Below are positions 39,890-49,505 of a stretch of DNA of 64,000 nucleotides, piece after piece (position 1 is the stretch's first letter; each line of letters begins with the position of its first letter). The stretch comes from an uncultured beta proteobacterium (GTDB taxonomy: Bacteria; Pseudomonadota; Gammaproteobacteria; Burkholderiales; Burkholderiaceae_C), in the NCBI GenBank assembly GCA_903830985.1, contig CAIKVZ010000033.1, positions 1 to 64,000 of the forward strand, read 5' to 3'. The notes under the pieces were generated by a model, which saw only the letters and a list, made by a program, of their open reading frames with translations, had not been told where the DNA came from and searched no databases. Made by a program: the position numbers and the translations under genes.

Positions 39890-40808
39890 GCCAACTCCCT
39901 CCGATAACGTTCCTCCCTCGATCGACCCGACTGCCGCAGCACGTTGGCACCACGCCGCACCGGCCGCTTCGCCCTGGCTGCACGAGGAGGTGGCCAGGCG
40001 CATGCAGGAGCGGCTGCAATGGATCAAGCTGCAGCCCGATGCATGGTGCCACTGGGGTGCGGTGCGCGGCGGCCTCGAAGGTCATGAGCTGGTGCGACAG
40101 CGCTATCCCAAGGCGCAGGTTTTCGTGTACGAGTCTGCGCCCCGGCTGCGCACCGCCGCCATGCAGGCTCTGAGAAAACCCGCCTGGGCGCCATCTCGCT
40201 GGCTGGCGCCGGCTCGGCATTTCCAGGCGCCGCCCGACGCCGCCGTGCAAATGCTCTGGGCGAACATGGCGCTGCACCTGAGTGCCCAGCCCATGGAACT
40301 GCTGGCGCAATGGCAGCGCGCGCTCGCCACCGACGGTTTTCTGATGTTTTCCTGCCTGGGGCCGGACACGGCGCGGGAACTGCGCGAGTTGTACCGCAGC
40401 CTCGGCTGGCCCGTCAGCGGTCACGACTTCACCGACATGCACGACTGGGGTGACATGCTGGTACAGGCCGGTTTCGCCGAGCCCGTGATGGACATGGAAC
40501 GCATCGTCCTGACCTTTGACAGTCCGCAGCGCCTGCTGCAGGAACTGCGCAGCCTGGGGCGCAACCTGCACCCGGCGCGCTTTGCCGGACTGCGCGGGCG
40601 TGACTGGCAGCGCAGCCTGGATCAGGCACTTGCCAAACATCTGGCACGCCCGGAACACGACGGTCGGCTGGCGTTGACTTTCGAGGTGATCTACGGCCAC
40701 GCACTCAAACCCGCGCCACGTTTGCCGGTCAGCGCACAGAGCAGCGTATCGCTGGACGAGATGCGGGCGGCGCTGGCGCGTAGCAAAAACATGCCCCGAA
40801 AGTCTTGA
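39888..40808 (+). CDS. SAM-dependent methyltransferase, BioC-like
   Basis: WLHEEVARRMQERLQWIKLQPDAW; MLWANMALHLSAQPMELLAQWQRALATDGFLMFSCLGPDTARELRELY. Confidence 0.8.
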   Translation: MPTPSDNVPPSIDPTAAARWHHAAPAASPWLHEEVARRMQERLQWIKLQPDAWCHWGAVRGGLEGHELVRQRYPKAQVFVYESAPRLRTAAMQALRKPAWAPSRWLAPARHFQAPPDAAVQMLWANMALHLSAQPMELLAQWQRALATDGFLMFSCLGPDTARELRELYRSLGWPVSGHDFTDMHDWGDMLVQAGFAEPVMDMERIVLTFDSPQRLLQELRSLGRNLHPARFAGLRGRDWQRSLDQALAKHLARPEHDGRLALTFEVIYGHALKPAPRLPVSAQSSVSLDEMRAALARSKNMPRKS

Positions 40809-40818
40809 TCCAGGTCAT
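40805..40818 (+). promoter_or_regulatory. Candidate FNR/ANR-type box upstream of cytochrome oxidase operon
   Basis: TTGATCCAGGTCAT, one mismatch to TTGATNNNNRTCAA; followed by TAGAAT. Confidence 0.45.
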
Positions 40819-40909
40819 AGACCGCTAGAATAGCCCGTTTTTCGCATGCAAAGCTGAGCCGCCCTTAGGGGCCAGGTACTGCTTTGCCAAGGTAAACAGG
40901 ACGAACGAC

Positions 40910-41143
40910 ATGAACGACGGCTTGCAGGGTTTGCGCGGGATGCTGATGGTCCTGTGCCTGATCATCTTCCTGCTGGTGTTCGCCGTGATGCTTTATTCCG
41001 TGTGGAAACACCACCGCTCGGGTGTCCTTGGTCAAACCAATTTTCATGCGTCGGTGGCGGTGGAGATCTGTTGGGCGCTGGCGCCGTTTGTGATCGTGCT
41101 GGCGCTGGTGTGGCCGACGACAAAAGTGATGTTGAACCCCTGA
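40910..41143 (+). CDS. Stand-alone cytochrome c oxidase subunit II transmembrane-domain-like mini-protein (77 aa)
   Basis: MLMVLCLIIFLLVFAVMLYSVWKHHRSGVLGQTNFHASVAVEICWALAPFVIVLALVWPTTKVML; COX2_TM pattern H-x5-E-x2-W, stops before the cupredoxin domain. Confidence 0.8.
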   Translation: MNDGLQGLRGMLMVLCLIIFLLVFAVMLYSVWKHHRSGVLGQTNFHASVAVEICWALAPFVIVLALVWPTTKVMLNP

Positions 41144-41280
41144 GTCGCCGTGCCGGGAATACCCGGCTGCGCATTCGAAGGTCTTCGGGTTTTGCCGGGG
41201 CTGTGCAGACAAATGAATCGATACACTACTGCCGCTGGCAATGGTGTGTCATGGACCAGCAACAAAAAGGACAGTGATTT

Positions 41281-42423
41281 ATGCGAGGCTTGAACAAATG
41301 GGGCTTTGGGCTTTTGGCGGCCCTGGGGTCGGCTGCAGCGCTGGCCGGCTATTCGTGGAATTTTCCGACGCCCGTGACGCCGATTGCGCGTGAAACGTTG
41401 CACGTGCACAACCTGTTCATGATCGTCATCCTGGTGATCTTCTTCACCGTGCTGGCCATCATGCTGTATTCGTTCTGGTCGCACCGCAAGTCGCAGGGCC
41501 AGGTTGCCGGTGACTTTGTCGCGCCCAAGTCGCGCAAGCAATGGTTCTGGGTGCTGCTGCCCTTCGCCGGCCTGCTGGTGCTGGATTACGGCATTTTCGG
41601 CATTCCCGCTTACCACGCCGTGCACATGTATGAAGACACCAAGACCGATGCCGATCTGGTGATCAAGGTGACGGGCAGCCAGTGGCTTTGGCAGTACGAG
41701 TACCCTTCCGAGGGGATCAAGTTCACCAGCCGGCTGACGACGCCGCGCGAGCAGATCGACAACCTGCAACCCAAGGGCGAGAACTACCTGCTGGAAGTGG
41801 ACAATCCGTTGGTCCTGCCAGCGGGCAAGAAGATCCGCTTCATCACGACATCCAATGACGTGATTCACAGCTGGTGGGTTCCGGCCTTCGGCGTCAAGCG
41901 CGACGCGGTTCCCGGCTTTCTGCGTGAATTCTGGGCCACCATTGACACCCCGGGCATTTACCGTGGCCAGTGCTCCGAACTGTGCGGCAAGGAGCACGGC
42001 TACATGCCGGTGGTGGTGAATGTGCTGTCCCAGGAAGACTACAAAGTCTGGCTTGCAGCGAAGAAGGGCGGCGCCGTGGTCGCTGCGGCCGAGAACGCCA
42101 AGCCATTGACGCTGGACGAAGCCAAGGCCAAGGGCGCCAAGGTCTATGCCTCTATCTGCGCCGCCTGCCACCAACCCACCGGCATGGGCATTCCGGGCGC
42201 TTTCCCGCCCATCAATGGCTCCAAAGTGGCCACGGGCCCGGTGGACGCGCATATCAAGACCGTGCTCAACGGACGCCCCGGCACGGCCATGGTGGCGTTC
42301 GGCAAGCAACTCAGCGATGCCGACATCGCCGCTGTCGTGACCTACCAGCGCAATGCATGGGACAACAAGATGGGCGACGTGGTGCAAAGCGCCCAGGTCA
42401 CGGCCCTCAAGGCTGCGCCCTGA
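41281..42423 (+). CDS. coxB: Cytochrome c oxidase subunit II with C-terminal cytochrome c domain
   Basis: CuA motif RGQCSELCGKEHGYMPVVV; ICAACHQPTGMGIPGAFPPINGSKVATG. Confidence 0.96.
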   Translation: MRGLNKWGFGLLAALGSAAALAGYSWNFPTPVTPIARETLHVHNLFMIVILVIFFTVLAIMLYSFWSHRKSQGQVAGDFVAPKSRKQWFWVLLPFAGLLVLDYGIFGIPAYHAVHMYEDTKTDADLVIKVTGSQWLWQYEYPSEGIKFTSRLTTPREQIDNLQPKGENYLLEVDNPLVLPAGKKIRFITTSNDVIHSWWVPAFGVKRDAVPGFLREFWATIDTPGIYRGQCSELCGKEHGYMPVVVNVLSQEDYKVWLAAKKGGAVVAAAENAKPLTLDEAKAKGAKVYASICAACHQPTGMGIPGAFPPINGSKVATGPVDAHIKTVLNGRPGTAMVAFGKQLSDADIAAVVTYQRNAWDNKMGDVVQSAQVTALKAAP

Positions 42424-42473
42424 AGTGCTGCCACAGTCCGAATATATTGAAAATCAGTAAGAAGGAGTTGCCC

Positions 42474-44078
42474 ATGGCACACGATTTGGCACATGACCTG
42501 CCCCACGCTGGTGGGCATGATTCCCACTACGCGGGAGGGTGGATGCGGTGGATTGAGACCACCAACCACAAGGACATCGGCATCATGTACCTGCTGTTCG
42601 CGCTGACGATGTTGCTCATAGGCGGCTCCATGATCCTGGCGGTACGCGCCGAGTTGTTCCAGCCCGGCCTGCAACTGATGCAGCCCGAGTTCTTCAACCA
42701 GCTCATCACCTTGCATGGACTTATCATGGTGTTCGGCTTTGCCATGCCGGCTGCCACGGGTCTGGCCAACTACATGTTGCCCATGGTGCTGGGTGCACCC
42801 GACATGGCATTGCCGCGTCTGAATAACTGGGGTTTCTGGATCCTGCCGCCGGCGGCCATCATGCTGGTCCTGCCCTTCTTCCTCGGCCTGGCCGGCATCG
42901 GCCCGGGCGCCGTGGATACCGGCTGGACCATGTACGCACCGCTGTCCGTGCAAAGCGGCTGGGGCATGGACTTCGCAATTTTTGCCGTTCACATGCTGGG
43001 CGTATCGTCCATCCTGGGTTCCATCAACGTGATCGTAACGATCCTGAACATGCGCGCACCCGGCATGACGCTGATGAAAATGCCGTTGTTTGCGCACGGC
43101 TTTCTGATGACGGCGATTCTGCTCATCACCATCATGCCGGTGCTTGCCGGTGGCGTCACCATGGTGTTGATGGACCGCCATTTCGGCACCCACTTCTTCA
43201 ACGCGGCCGGTGGCGGCGACCCGGTGCTGTGGCAACACATCTTCTGGTTCATGGGTCACCCCGAGGTGTATGTGCTGTTCCTGCCAATCGCCGGTGCAGT
43301 GCCGCATGTGCTGTCGGCGTTCTCGCGCAAGCCCACTTACGGTTACCGCGCGCAGGTTTATTCGATGTGGGCCATCGCCATCCTGTCGGTGATGGTCTGG
43401 GCGCACCACATGTTCACCAGCGGCATGTCGGTGGGTGGACAGCTCTACTTCATGTACAGCACCATGCTGATTTCGCTGCCGCTGGCCGTGCTGTTCTTCT
43501 GCTGGATCGCCACCCTGTGGCGCGGTTCGCTTTCCTTCGAGACCCCGATGCTGTTCGCCATCGGCTTCATCGTGCTGTTTGGCTGGGGCGGTTTGACGGG
43601 TCTGGTGCTGGCCGACGCGGCGGCCGATCCGCAATACCACAATGCCTATTTCCTGGTGGCGCACTTCCACTACGCGCTCTATCCCACGACGGTGATGGGC
43701 GCCATGGCTGCGGTGTATTACTGGCTGCCCAAGTGGACTGGCCACATGCTGGACGAGCGCATGGGCAAGTGGCATTTCTGGGTCGCCATCATCGGTTTCA
43801 ACCTGACCTTCATTCCGCAGTTCCTGGTGGGACTGGCCGGCATGCCGCGTCGCATTCCCGACTATCCGTTGATGTTCACCGAGTGGAACATGATGTCCAC
43901 GGTGGGTGCCTTCGTGTTAGGCGCTTCGCACCTGATCTTCATCTACAACGTGGTCAAGTGCGTGCGCGGTGGTGAAAAGGCGCAGGCCAAGGCTTGGGAA
44001 GGCGCGACCGGTCTGGAGTGGACCGTGCCGTCTCCCGCGCCCTACCACACCTTCGAAACCCAGCCCATCATCAAATGA
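42474..44078 (+). CDS. ctaD: Cytochrome c oxidase subunit I
   Basis: NHKDIGIMYLLFALTMLL; WFMGHPEVYVLFLP; VWAHHMFTSG; VAHFHYALYPTTVMG. Confidence 0.98.
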   Translation: MAHDLAHDLPHAGGHDSHYAGGWMRWIETTNHKDIGIMYLLFALTMLLIGGSMILAVRAELFQPGLQLMQPEFFNQLITLHGLIMVFGFAMPAATGLANYMLPMVLGAPDMALPRLNNWGFWILPPAAIMLVLPFFLGLAGIGPGAVDTGWTMYAPLSVQSGWGMDFAIFAVHMLGVSSILGSINVIVTILNMRAPGMTLMKMPLFAHGFLMTAILLITIMPVLAGGVTMVLMDRHFGTHFFNAAGGGDPVLWQHIFWFMGHPEVYVLFLPIAGAVPHVLSAFSRKPTYGYRAQVYSMWAIAILSVMVWAHHMFTSGMSVGGQLYFMYSTMLISLPLAVLFFCWIATLWRGSLSFETPMLFAIGFIVLFGWGGLTGLVLADAAADPQYHNAYFLVAHFHYALYPTTVMGAMAAVYYWLPKWTGHMLDERMGKWHFWVAIIGFNLTFIPQFLVGLAGMPRRIPDYPLMFTEWNMMSTVGAFVLGASHLIFIYNVVKCVRGGEKAQAKAWEGATGLEWTVPSPAPYHTFETQPIIK

Positions 44079-44095
44079 CATTTGCCCAAGGCTGA

Positions 44096-44245
44096 ATGAT
44101 GAGCTTGCCCGAGCCCCAAAAAACCCTCGCCGATGACCCCGAGTGGACACGCAGGCGCGCCACCAATGTGCGCCTGGGTCTGATCCTGGGTGGCGTGGTG
44201 CTGGTGATGTTCCTGATCGCGATCTGGAAGTACCGTCCCCTATGA
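44096..44245 (+). CDS. Small cytochrome oxidase-associated membrane protein (49 aa)
   Basis: MMSLPEPQKTLADDPEWTRRRATNVRLGLILGGVVLVMFLIAIWKYRPL between ctaD and ctaG; below the ORF-track size cutoff. Confidence 0.8.
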   Translation: MMSLPEPQKTLADDPEWTRRRATNVRLGLILGGVVLVMFLIAIWKYRPL

Positions 44246-44796
44246 ACGCCGCCGACGCGGCCGTGCGCCAGCAGAACAACCGTCGTCTGGGCATTCGTCT
44301 GGGGTTGGTGGCCTTGTTCTTTGCCGGCTTCGGTTTTGCCCTGGTGCCGCTGTACGACGTGATCTGCAAGCTCACCGGATTGAACGGCAGGACCAATGCC
44401 GTCGCTGCCGTGGCCGACAAGAATACGCAGATCGACACGACGCGTTGGGTGAATGTGGAGTTCCTGAGCCACACCATGCCGGGCGTGGCCATGGAGTTCA
44501 AGCCCGAGCAGTTTTCCATGCGAGTCCATCCGGGGGCCGTCATTCATACCACCTACACGGTGAAGAACCAGAGCGGTCAGGTGTTCGTCGGTCAGGCTGT
44601 GCCCAGCATCACGCCGGCCGTGGCGGCGCCGTACTTCTCGAAGATCGAGTGCTTCTGCTTTACCCAGCAGACCTTTGCCGCAGGCGAGGTGCGCTCCATG
44701 CCTGTGGTGTTCGTCGTCAAGCCCGACATGGATGCGAATCTGGGAACCGTGACGCTGTCCTATACCTTCTTCGAAGCGCCGAAGGACAAAGTTTAA
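44242..44796 (+). CDS. ctaG: Cytochrome c oxidase assembly protein CtaG (Cox11)
   Basis: ALVPLYDVICKLTGLNG; PGVAMEFKPEQFSMRVHPG; IECFCFTQQTF. Confidence 0.97.
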   Translation: MNAADAAVRQQNNRRLGIRLGLVALFFAGFGFALVPLYDVICKLTGLNGRTNAVAAVADKNTQIDTTRWVNVEFLSHTMPGVAMEFKPEQFSMRVHPGAVIHTTYTVKNQSGQVFVGQAVPSITPAVAAPYFSKIECFCFTQQTFAAGEVRSMPVVFVVKPDMDANLGTVTLSYTFFEAPKDKV

Positions 44797-44864
44797 TGAG
44801 GCCTGCGGGACCGTTTGCTAAGGTTCTCAAGGCACAAAGCTGATTTGATTTGGAGATACTGAAC

Positions 44865-45728
44865 ATGAGCCATACGCCAACGACGGACACCAAGGGTCAC
44901 TACTTTGTGCCCGCGGCCAGCCACTACTCCACTTTCCTTTCCGGCGGGATTTTCCTGCTGGCGCTGGGCTTTATCTTCCGGCTCAACGGCGTCCCGCCCG
45001 GCGTGTGGAGCATGTACATTGGCACCGCGCTGATCCTGTACGTCATCGTCGGCTGGTTTGGCGAAGTGATCCGCGAAAGCCTGGGGGGTCTCTACACCGC
45101 GTGGGAGGACCGTTCCTACCGCATCGGCATGGTCTGGTTCATCTTTTCCGAGGTCATGTTCTTTGCCTGTTTCTTTGGCGTGTTGTTCTACATTCGCCGC
45201 ATCGCCTTGCCGGAGCTAGGCGGCTACGACGCGAACTTCACCCCCTGGGCCGGTTTCAGCGGCGCCTGGCCGACCAGTGGCCCGACGGGCGACAAGTTCA
45301 CTGCCATGTCAGCCTGGGGCATCCCTGCGCTGAACACTTTCCTGCTTTTGAGCTCGGGCGTGACGCTGACCTGGGCGCACTGGGGGCTGATCAAGAACAA
45401 GCGCAGTCAGCTCAATCTGGGTCTGGCATTGACGGTCCTGCTGGGCCTGACCTTCATGGGTTTTCAGGCCTTTGAATACCATCATGCCTACGAGGAAATG
45501 GGTTTGACCCTGGGCGCGGGCGTGTACGGCGCGACCTTCTTCATCCTCACCGGTTTCCACGGCCTGCACGTCACACTGGGCAGCATCATGCTGATGGTGA
45601 TGTTGGGCCGCGGCATGAAAGGCCACTTCTCCGAGCACAACCACTTCGCCTTCGAGGCGGTGGCCTGGTACTGGCACTTTGTCGACGTGGTCTGGCTGGT
45701 GCTGTTCCTGTTTGTCTACATCCTCTGA
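44865..45728 (+). CDS. ctaE: Cytochrome c oxidase subunit III
   Basis: HYFVPAASHYSTFLSGGIFLL; FSEVMFFACFFGVLFYIRR; GFHGLHVTLGSIML; YWHFVDVVWLVLFLFVYIL. Confidence 0.97.
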   Translation: MSHTPTTDTKGHYFVPAASHYSTFLSGGIFLLALGFIFRLNGVPPGVWSMYIGTALILYVIVGWFGEVIRESLGGLYTAWEDRSYRIGMVWFIFSEVMFFACFFGVLFYIRRIALPELGGYDANFTPWAGFSGAWPTSGPTGDKFTAMSAWGIPALNTFLLLSSGVTLTWAHWGLIKNKRSQLNLGLALTVLLGLTFMGFQAFEYHHAYEEMGLTLGAGVYGATFFILTGFHGLHVTLGSIMLMVMLGRGMKGHFSEHNHFAFEAVAWYWHFVDVVWLVLFLFVYIL

Positions 45729-45745
45729 TGCGGGCGCTCCCCGGC

Positions 45746-45955
45746 TCAGGCCCGGGGTGACGGCAGCAGGCCAAAATAGAAACCTGCCATCAGCAGCAAA
45801 AACAGTCCCATCGAAAGCGCAATGCGCACCGTCAGCGCTTTCACGACCCGTTCGCGCTTGCCTTGATCGTCGTTGCGCACCAGCATGGCCAGCGCACCGA
45901 ACAGGCTGACAAGGATGAATGCCAGTAGCGTGAGAATGAGAATTTTGGTCAGCAT
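45746..45955 (-). CDS. Twin transmembrane protein (69 aa)
   Basis: MLTKILILTLLAFILVSLFGALAMLVRNDDQGKRERVVKALTVRIALSMGLFLLLMAGFYFGLLPS, conserved position between ctaE and surf1 in Burkholderiales. Confidence 0.75.
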   Translation of the reverse strand: MLTKILILTLLAFILVSLFGALAMLVRNDDQGKRERVVKALTVRIALSMGLFLLLMAGFYFGLLPSPRA

Positions 45956-46004
45956 GGTGTTCCCCGGAAAAGTGCTGCATCATTATGCGTTTCGCCCCCA
46001 TCCC

Positions 46005-46724
46005 ATGCAATCTCTGCGCTTTCAACCCCGAATCATTCCGACTTTGGCCACGATCGGCACCCTGATGCTGTTTGTCAGCCTCGGGTTGTGGCAGTCTGGC
46101 AAAGGCGAGCGGCTCGCCGCCGAATTGGCGCAGCACGCGGCGCGCGCGCAACTTGGGCCGCTCTCAGTCGGTGCGACCCTGGTGGACCCCCAACAGTTGC
46201 GCGATGCACCCATCACGGTGCGGGGACGCTATGAGCCGGAGCAGGGGGTGCTACTGGACAACCGCCAGGAAAACGGTGTTCCTGGGGTGCACGTGCTGAC
46301 GCCGTTGAAGATCGAAGGCGGCGAAACCCGGATCCTGGTGAACCGCGGCTGGATCGGCTGGGGCCAGGGACGCAAGACACTGCCCCAGGTGGCGACGCCG
46401 CAGGGCCTGGTGCAGGTCAGCGGTATCGCTGCCGTGCCGCAGGTGAAGAATTTTTTGCTGATGCCGCAGCGTGCCGAAGCCTGGCCCCAACTGTGGATGC
46501 AACTCGACCTCAAGCGCTTTGAAAAGCAGGTGTCATACCCGGTTCAGCCCGTGATCCTGTTGCAGGACAATGGGGACGCGACCGACGGTCTGGTGCGTAA
46601 CTGGCAGCCGCCAGAAGACCGCGTTGCCAAGCACCAGAGTTACGCCCTGCAGTGGTTTGGCATGGCCGTGGCGTTGCTGGTTTTTTATGGCTATGCCAGT
46701 GTCAAGCGCCGAGCCAGTGCATGA
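46005..46724 (+). CDS. SURF1-family cytochrome oxidase biogenesis protein
   Basis: RIIPTLATIGTLMLFVSLGLWQSGKGE; VRGRYEPEQGVLLDNRQENGVPGVHVLTPLKI; RNWQPPEDRVAKHQSYALQWFGMAVALL. Confidence 0.94.
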   Translation: MQSLRFQPRIIPTLATIGTLMLFVSLGLWQSGKGERLAAELAQHAARAQLGPLSVGATLVDPQQLRDAPITVRGRYEPEQGVLLDNRQENGVPGVHVLTPLKIEGGETRILVNRGWIGWGQGRKTLPQVATPQGLVQVSGIAAVPQVKNFLLMPQRAEAWPQLWMQLDLKRFEKQVSYPVQPVILLQDNGDATDGLVRNWQPPEDRVAKHQSYALQWFGMAVALLVFYGYASVKRRASA

Positions 46725-46838
46725 TGTATTTCCTTCTTTTTGTTGCGCCAGATTGCGCGCTTTTGCTTCAGGTTTGCTAAATTGTCCAACCCTCCCGACG
46801 CACCCCAAGTGCAAGCAGCCGCCACGCTGGCCGATCCC

Positions 46839-47489
46839 ATGGACCTGATGGTGCACAGCCTGCCCCGCGGTGAAGCTGCGGCCTTTGCCCCGCCGACCGT
46901 TGCCGGACGCTGGAAGATGCTGGCCATCGTGCTGGTCTGTTCGCTACCGGTGATCGCGGCCTACTTCGCTTACTACGTCGTGCGGCCCCTGGGGCGCGCG
47001 GGCTTCGGTGAATTGATCGACCCGGTGCGCGCCATGCCACAGCACCAAGCCACGGCGTTGCAGGGCGGCGTCACCCCGCTGGCTGCGCTCAAGGGGCAGT
47101 GGCTGTTGCTCGCGGTGGCCGGTGGCGCTTGCCCGCAGGAGTGCCAGCGACGCCTGTACCTGCAACGCCAATTGCGCGGCATGCTTGGCAAGGATCAGGA
47201 GCGCGTGGACGCGGTCTGGCTGGTGAGCGACCAGGCCAGTGTCGATCCAGGCTTGCGCGCCGGGCTGCAGGACGCGACCGTGCTGCGTGTTGATCAGGCC
47301 ACATTGGACAACTGGCTGGTGGCAGCGCCTGGCCATGCCCTTGCCGACTACCTTTTCGTGATCGATCCCCTGGGTAATACCATGATGCGTTTCCCGGCCG
47401 TGTTCGATGGGCCGGGTGCGGCCAGGGCGCGGCGCGATCTGGATCGATTGTTGCGCGCCTCGGCCTCATGGGACCAGCCGGGTCGATAG
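46839..47489 (+). CDS. Membrane-anchored cytochrome oxidase biogenesis-associated protein (SCO-like fold)
   Basis: Single N-terminal TM; GQWLLLAVAGGACPQECQRRLYLQRQLRGMLGKDQERVDAVWLV; between surf1 and ctaA. Confidence 0.7.
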   Translation: MDLMVHSLPRGEAAAFAPPTVAGRWKMLAIVLVCSLPVIAAYFAYYVVRPLGRAGFGELIDPVRAMPQHQATALQGGVTPLAALKGQWLLLAVAGGACPQECQRRLYLQRQLRGMLGKDQERVDAVWLVSDQASVDPGLRAGLQDATVLRVDQATLDNWLVAAPGHALADYLFVIDPLGNTMMRFPAVFDGPGAARARRDLDRLLRASASWDQPGR

Positions 47490-47498
47490 GGCGCACCG

Positions 47499-48620
47499 AT
47501 GTCTGCTCCCACGCTTTATGACCTGGCGCCACTGTGGCGTCTGATGGCGCTGGGCGCCACCGTCGCCTTGCTGCCTCTGGCCTGGGTGCTCTGGCGCCAT
47601 CCATCGCCGGCTCAGCGCCTGCAGGCATTGAGCCTGTTGACCTTGTTTCTGACCTTCGACCTGGTCATGTTCGGTGCCTTCACGAGGCTCACCGATTCGG
47701 GTCTGGGTTGCCCGGACTGGCCGGGGTGTTACGGACAGTCGTCGCCACTGAGTGCCGGGGTTCAGATCTCAGCCGCCCAGACGGCCATGCCGACGGGACC
47801 TGTTACGCACGGCAAGGCCTGGATCGAGATGCTGCACCGCTATCTGGCCACCGCAGTCGGCGTTCTCATCATCGGGTTGACCCTGTGGCAGTGGCGCAGA
47901 CATCGGTCGGGCGAGCAGGCGCTGAGCCCATGGTGGGCCACGGCGACCCTCATCTGGGTCTGTCTGCAGGGCGCGTTCGGCGCGCTGACTGTGACCATGA
48001 AACTCTTTCCCGCCATCGTTACGCTGCACCTGCTGGGGGGCTTGGTGCTGCTGGCCTTGCTGGCGGTGCAGGCCGTGGGCCTGGCGCAGACCGCCGCCGG
48101 AACCCGGCCACAGGCCATCACGCCCGGATTGCGCGGTCTGGTCTGGGTTGCGCTGGCCGTGGTGGCGCTGCAATCGGCGCTCGGTGCCTGGGTCAGCACC
48201 AACTACGCCGTGCTGGCCTGCACGGACTTTCCCAAATGCCAGGACAACTGGTGGCCGCTGATGGACTTCTCACAGGGGTTCAGCCTGTGGCGCGAACTCG
48301 GCATGACAGCCAACGGCCAGTTCCTGGGTTTCGAGGCCCTTACAGCTATCCACTACGCCCACCGCTTGTTCGCGGCGCTGGCCCTGATCATCGCTGGCGC
48401 ACTGGCGGCGAAGCTTTGGCGCCAGCCAGCTCTGCGTCGGCAGGCGCGCTGGCTGGCTGCCATCGCAACGCTGCAGGGGGTGACGGGTTTGAGCAACGTG
48501 GTGCTGGACTGGCCCTTGGTGGCCGCCGTGCTGCACACCGGCGGCGCGGCTGCGCTGGTGGCGATAGTGGTCTGGACTCTTTGCAGCAGCCGGATCGAGT
48601 CACAGGGAAGCCGCGCATGA
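47499..48620 (+). CDS. ctaA: Heme A synthase (COX15/CtaA)
   Basis: [49 protein letters not shown]. Confidence 0.96.
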   Translation: MSAPTLYDLAPLWRLMALGATVALLPLAWVLWRHPSPAQRLQALSLLTLFLTFDLVMFGAFTRLTDSGLGCPDWPGCYGQSSPLSAGVQISAAQTAMPTGPVTHGKAWIEMLHRYLATAVGVLIIGLTLWQWRRHRSGEQALSPWWATATLIWVCLQGAFGALTVTMKLFPAIVTLHLLGGLVLLALLAVQAVGLAQTAAGTRPQAITPGLRGLVWVALAVVALQSALGAWVSTNYAVLACTDFPKCQDNWWPLMDFSQGFSLWRELGMTANGQFLGFEALTAIHYAHRLFAALALIIAGALAAKLWRQPALRRQARWLAAIATLQGVTGLSNVVLDWPLVAAVLHTGGAAALVAIVVWTLCSSRIESQGSRA

Positions 48621-49501
48621 AGCACAGTGTCCAGGTGTTTCGGCAGTTCTACGCCCTGGCCAAGCCGCGCGTGATCCAACTTATTGTGTTCTGCGCCCTG
48701 ATCGGCATGGTGCTGGCCGTACCCGGCGTGCCGAGTTGGGCCCAGGTGCGACTGGCCTTGCTGGCCTGCCTTGGCATCTGGCTGGTGGCGGGCGCAGCGG
48801 CGGCCTTCAACTGCCTGGTGGAAAAAGGGATTGACGCCAAGATGCGGCGCACCGCCTGGCGGCCCACAGCCAGGGGGGAACTCAGCGACTTCCAGGCCTT
48901 GAGCTTCTCGGCCGTGTTGTGCACGGCCGGATCGGTGCTGCTGTACGTCTGGGTGAATCCGCTCACCATGTGGCTGACCTTTGCCACCTTCGTCGGCTAC
49001 GCGGTGGTCTACACCGTGATTCTCAAGCCGCTGACGCCGCAGAACATCGTGATCGGCGGCGCATCCGGCGCCATGCCGCCACTGCTGGGCTGGGCGGCCA
49101 TGACGGGCGAAGTCGGGCCCGAGGCCATGATCCTGTTTCTCATCATCTTTCTGTGGACGCCGCCACATTTTTGGGCTTTGGCGCTGTACCGCGTGGAGGA
49201 TTACCGCAAATCGGGCCTGCCGATGCTGCCGGTGACGCATGGCAGCGAGTTCACCCGCGTGCAGATCTTTCTGTACACGCTGCTGCTGTTTGCCGCCTGC
49301 CTCATGCCTTTTGTCTACGGCATGAGTTCCTGGCTCTACCTGCTGGCCGCAACCTTGCTGAGCCTGGGCTTTTGCGCCCATGGCTACTGGCTGTGGCAGG
49401 ACTATTCAGAGGCGCTGGCGCGGCGCACCTTTCGCTTCTCGCTGATCCACCTGAGCGTGCTTTTCGCCGCGCTGTTGCTGGACCATTACCTGCTTGGATG
49501 A
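48617..49501 (+). CDS. ctaB: Protoheme IX farnesyltransferase
   Basis: [71 protein letters not shown]. Confidence 0.97.
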   Translation: MKHSVQVFRQFYALAKPRVIQLIVFCALIGMVLAVPGVPSWAQVRLALLACLGIWLVAGAAAAFNCLVEKGIDAKMRRTAWRPTARGELSDFQALSFSAVLCTAGSVLLYVWVNPLTMWLTFATFVGYAVVYTVILKPLTPQNIVIGGASGAMPPLLGWAAMTGEVGPEAMILFLIIFLWTPPHFWALALYRVEDYRKSGLPMLPVTHGSEFTRVQIFLYTLLLFAACLMPFVYGMSSWLYLLAATLLSLGFCAHGYWLWQDYSEALARRTFRFSLIHLSVLFAALLLDHYLLG

Positions 49502-49505
49502 CACC

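Noticed and set aside
42342-43775. 477-aa minus ORF antisense to ctaD
   Set aside because: Shadow ORF; ctaD on the plus strand is unambiguous.
44797-44843. 15-codon ORF MRPAGPFAKVLKAQS between ctaG and ctaE, considered as a vestige of the DUF2970 gene often found there
   Set aside because: Too short and without convincing similarity; only the apparent absence of DUF2970 is notable.
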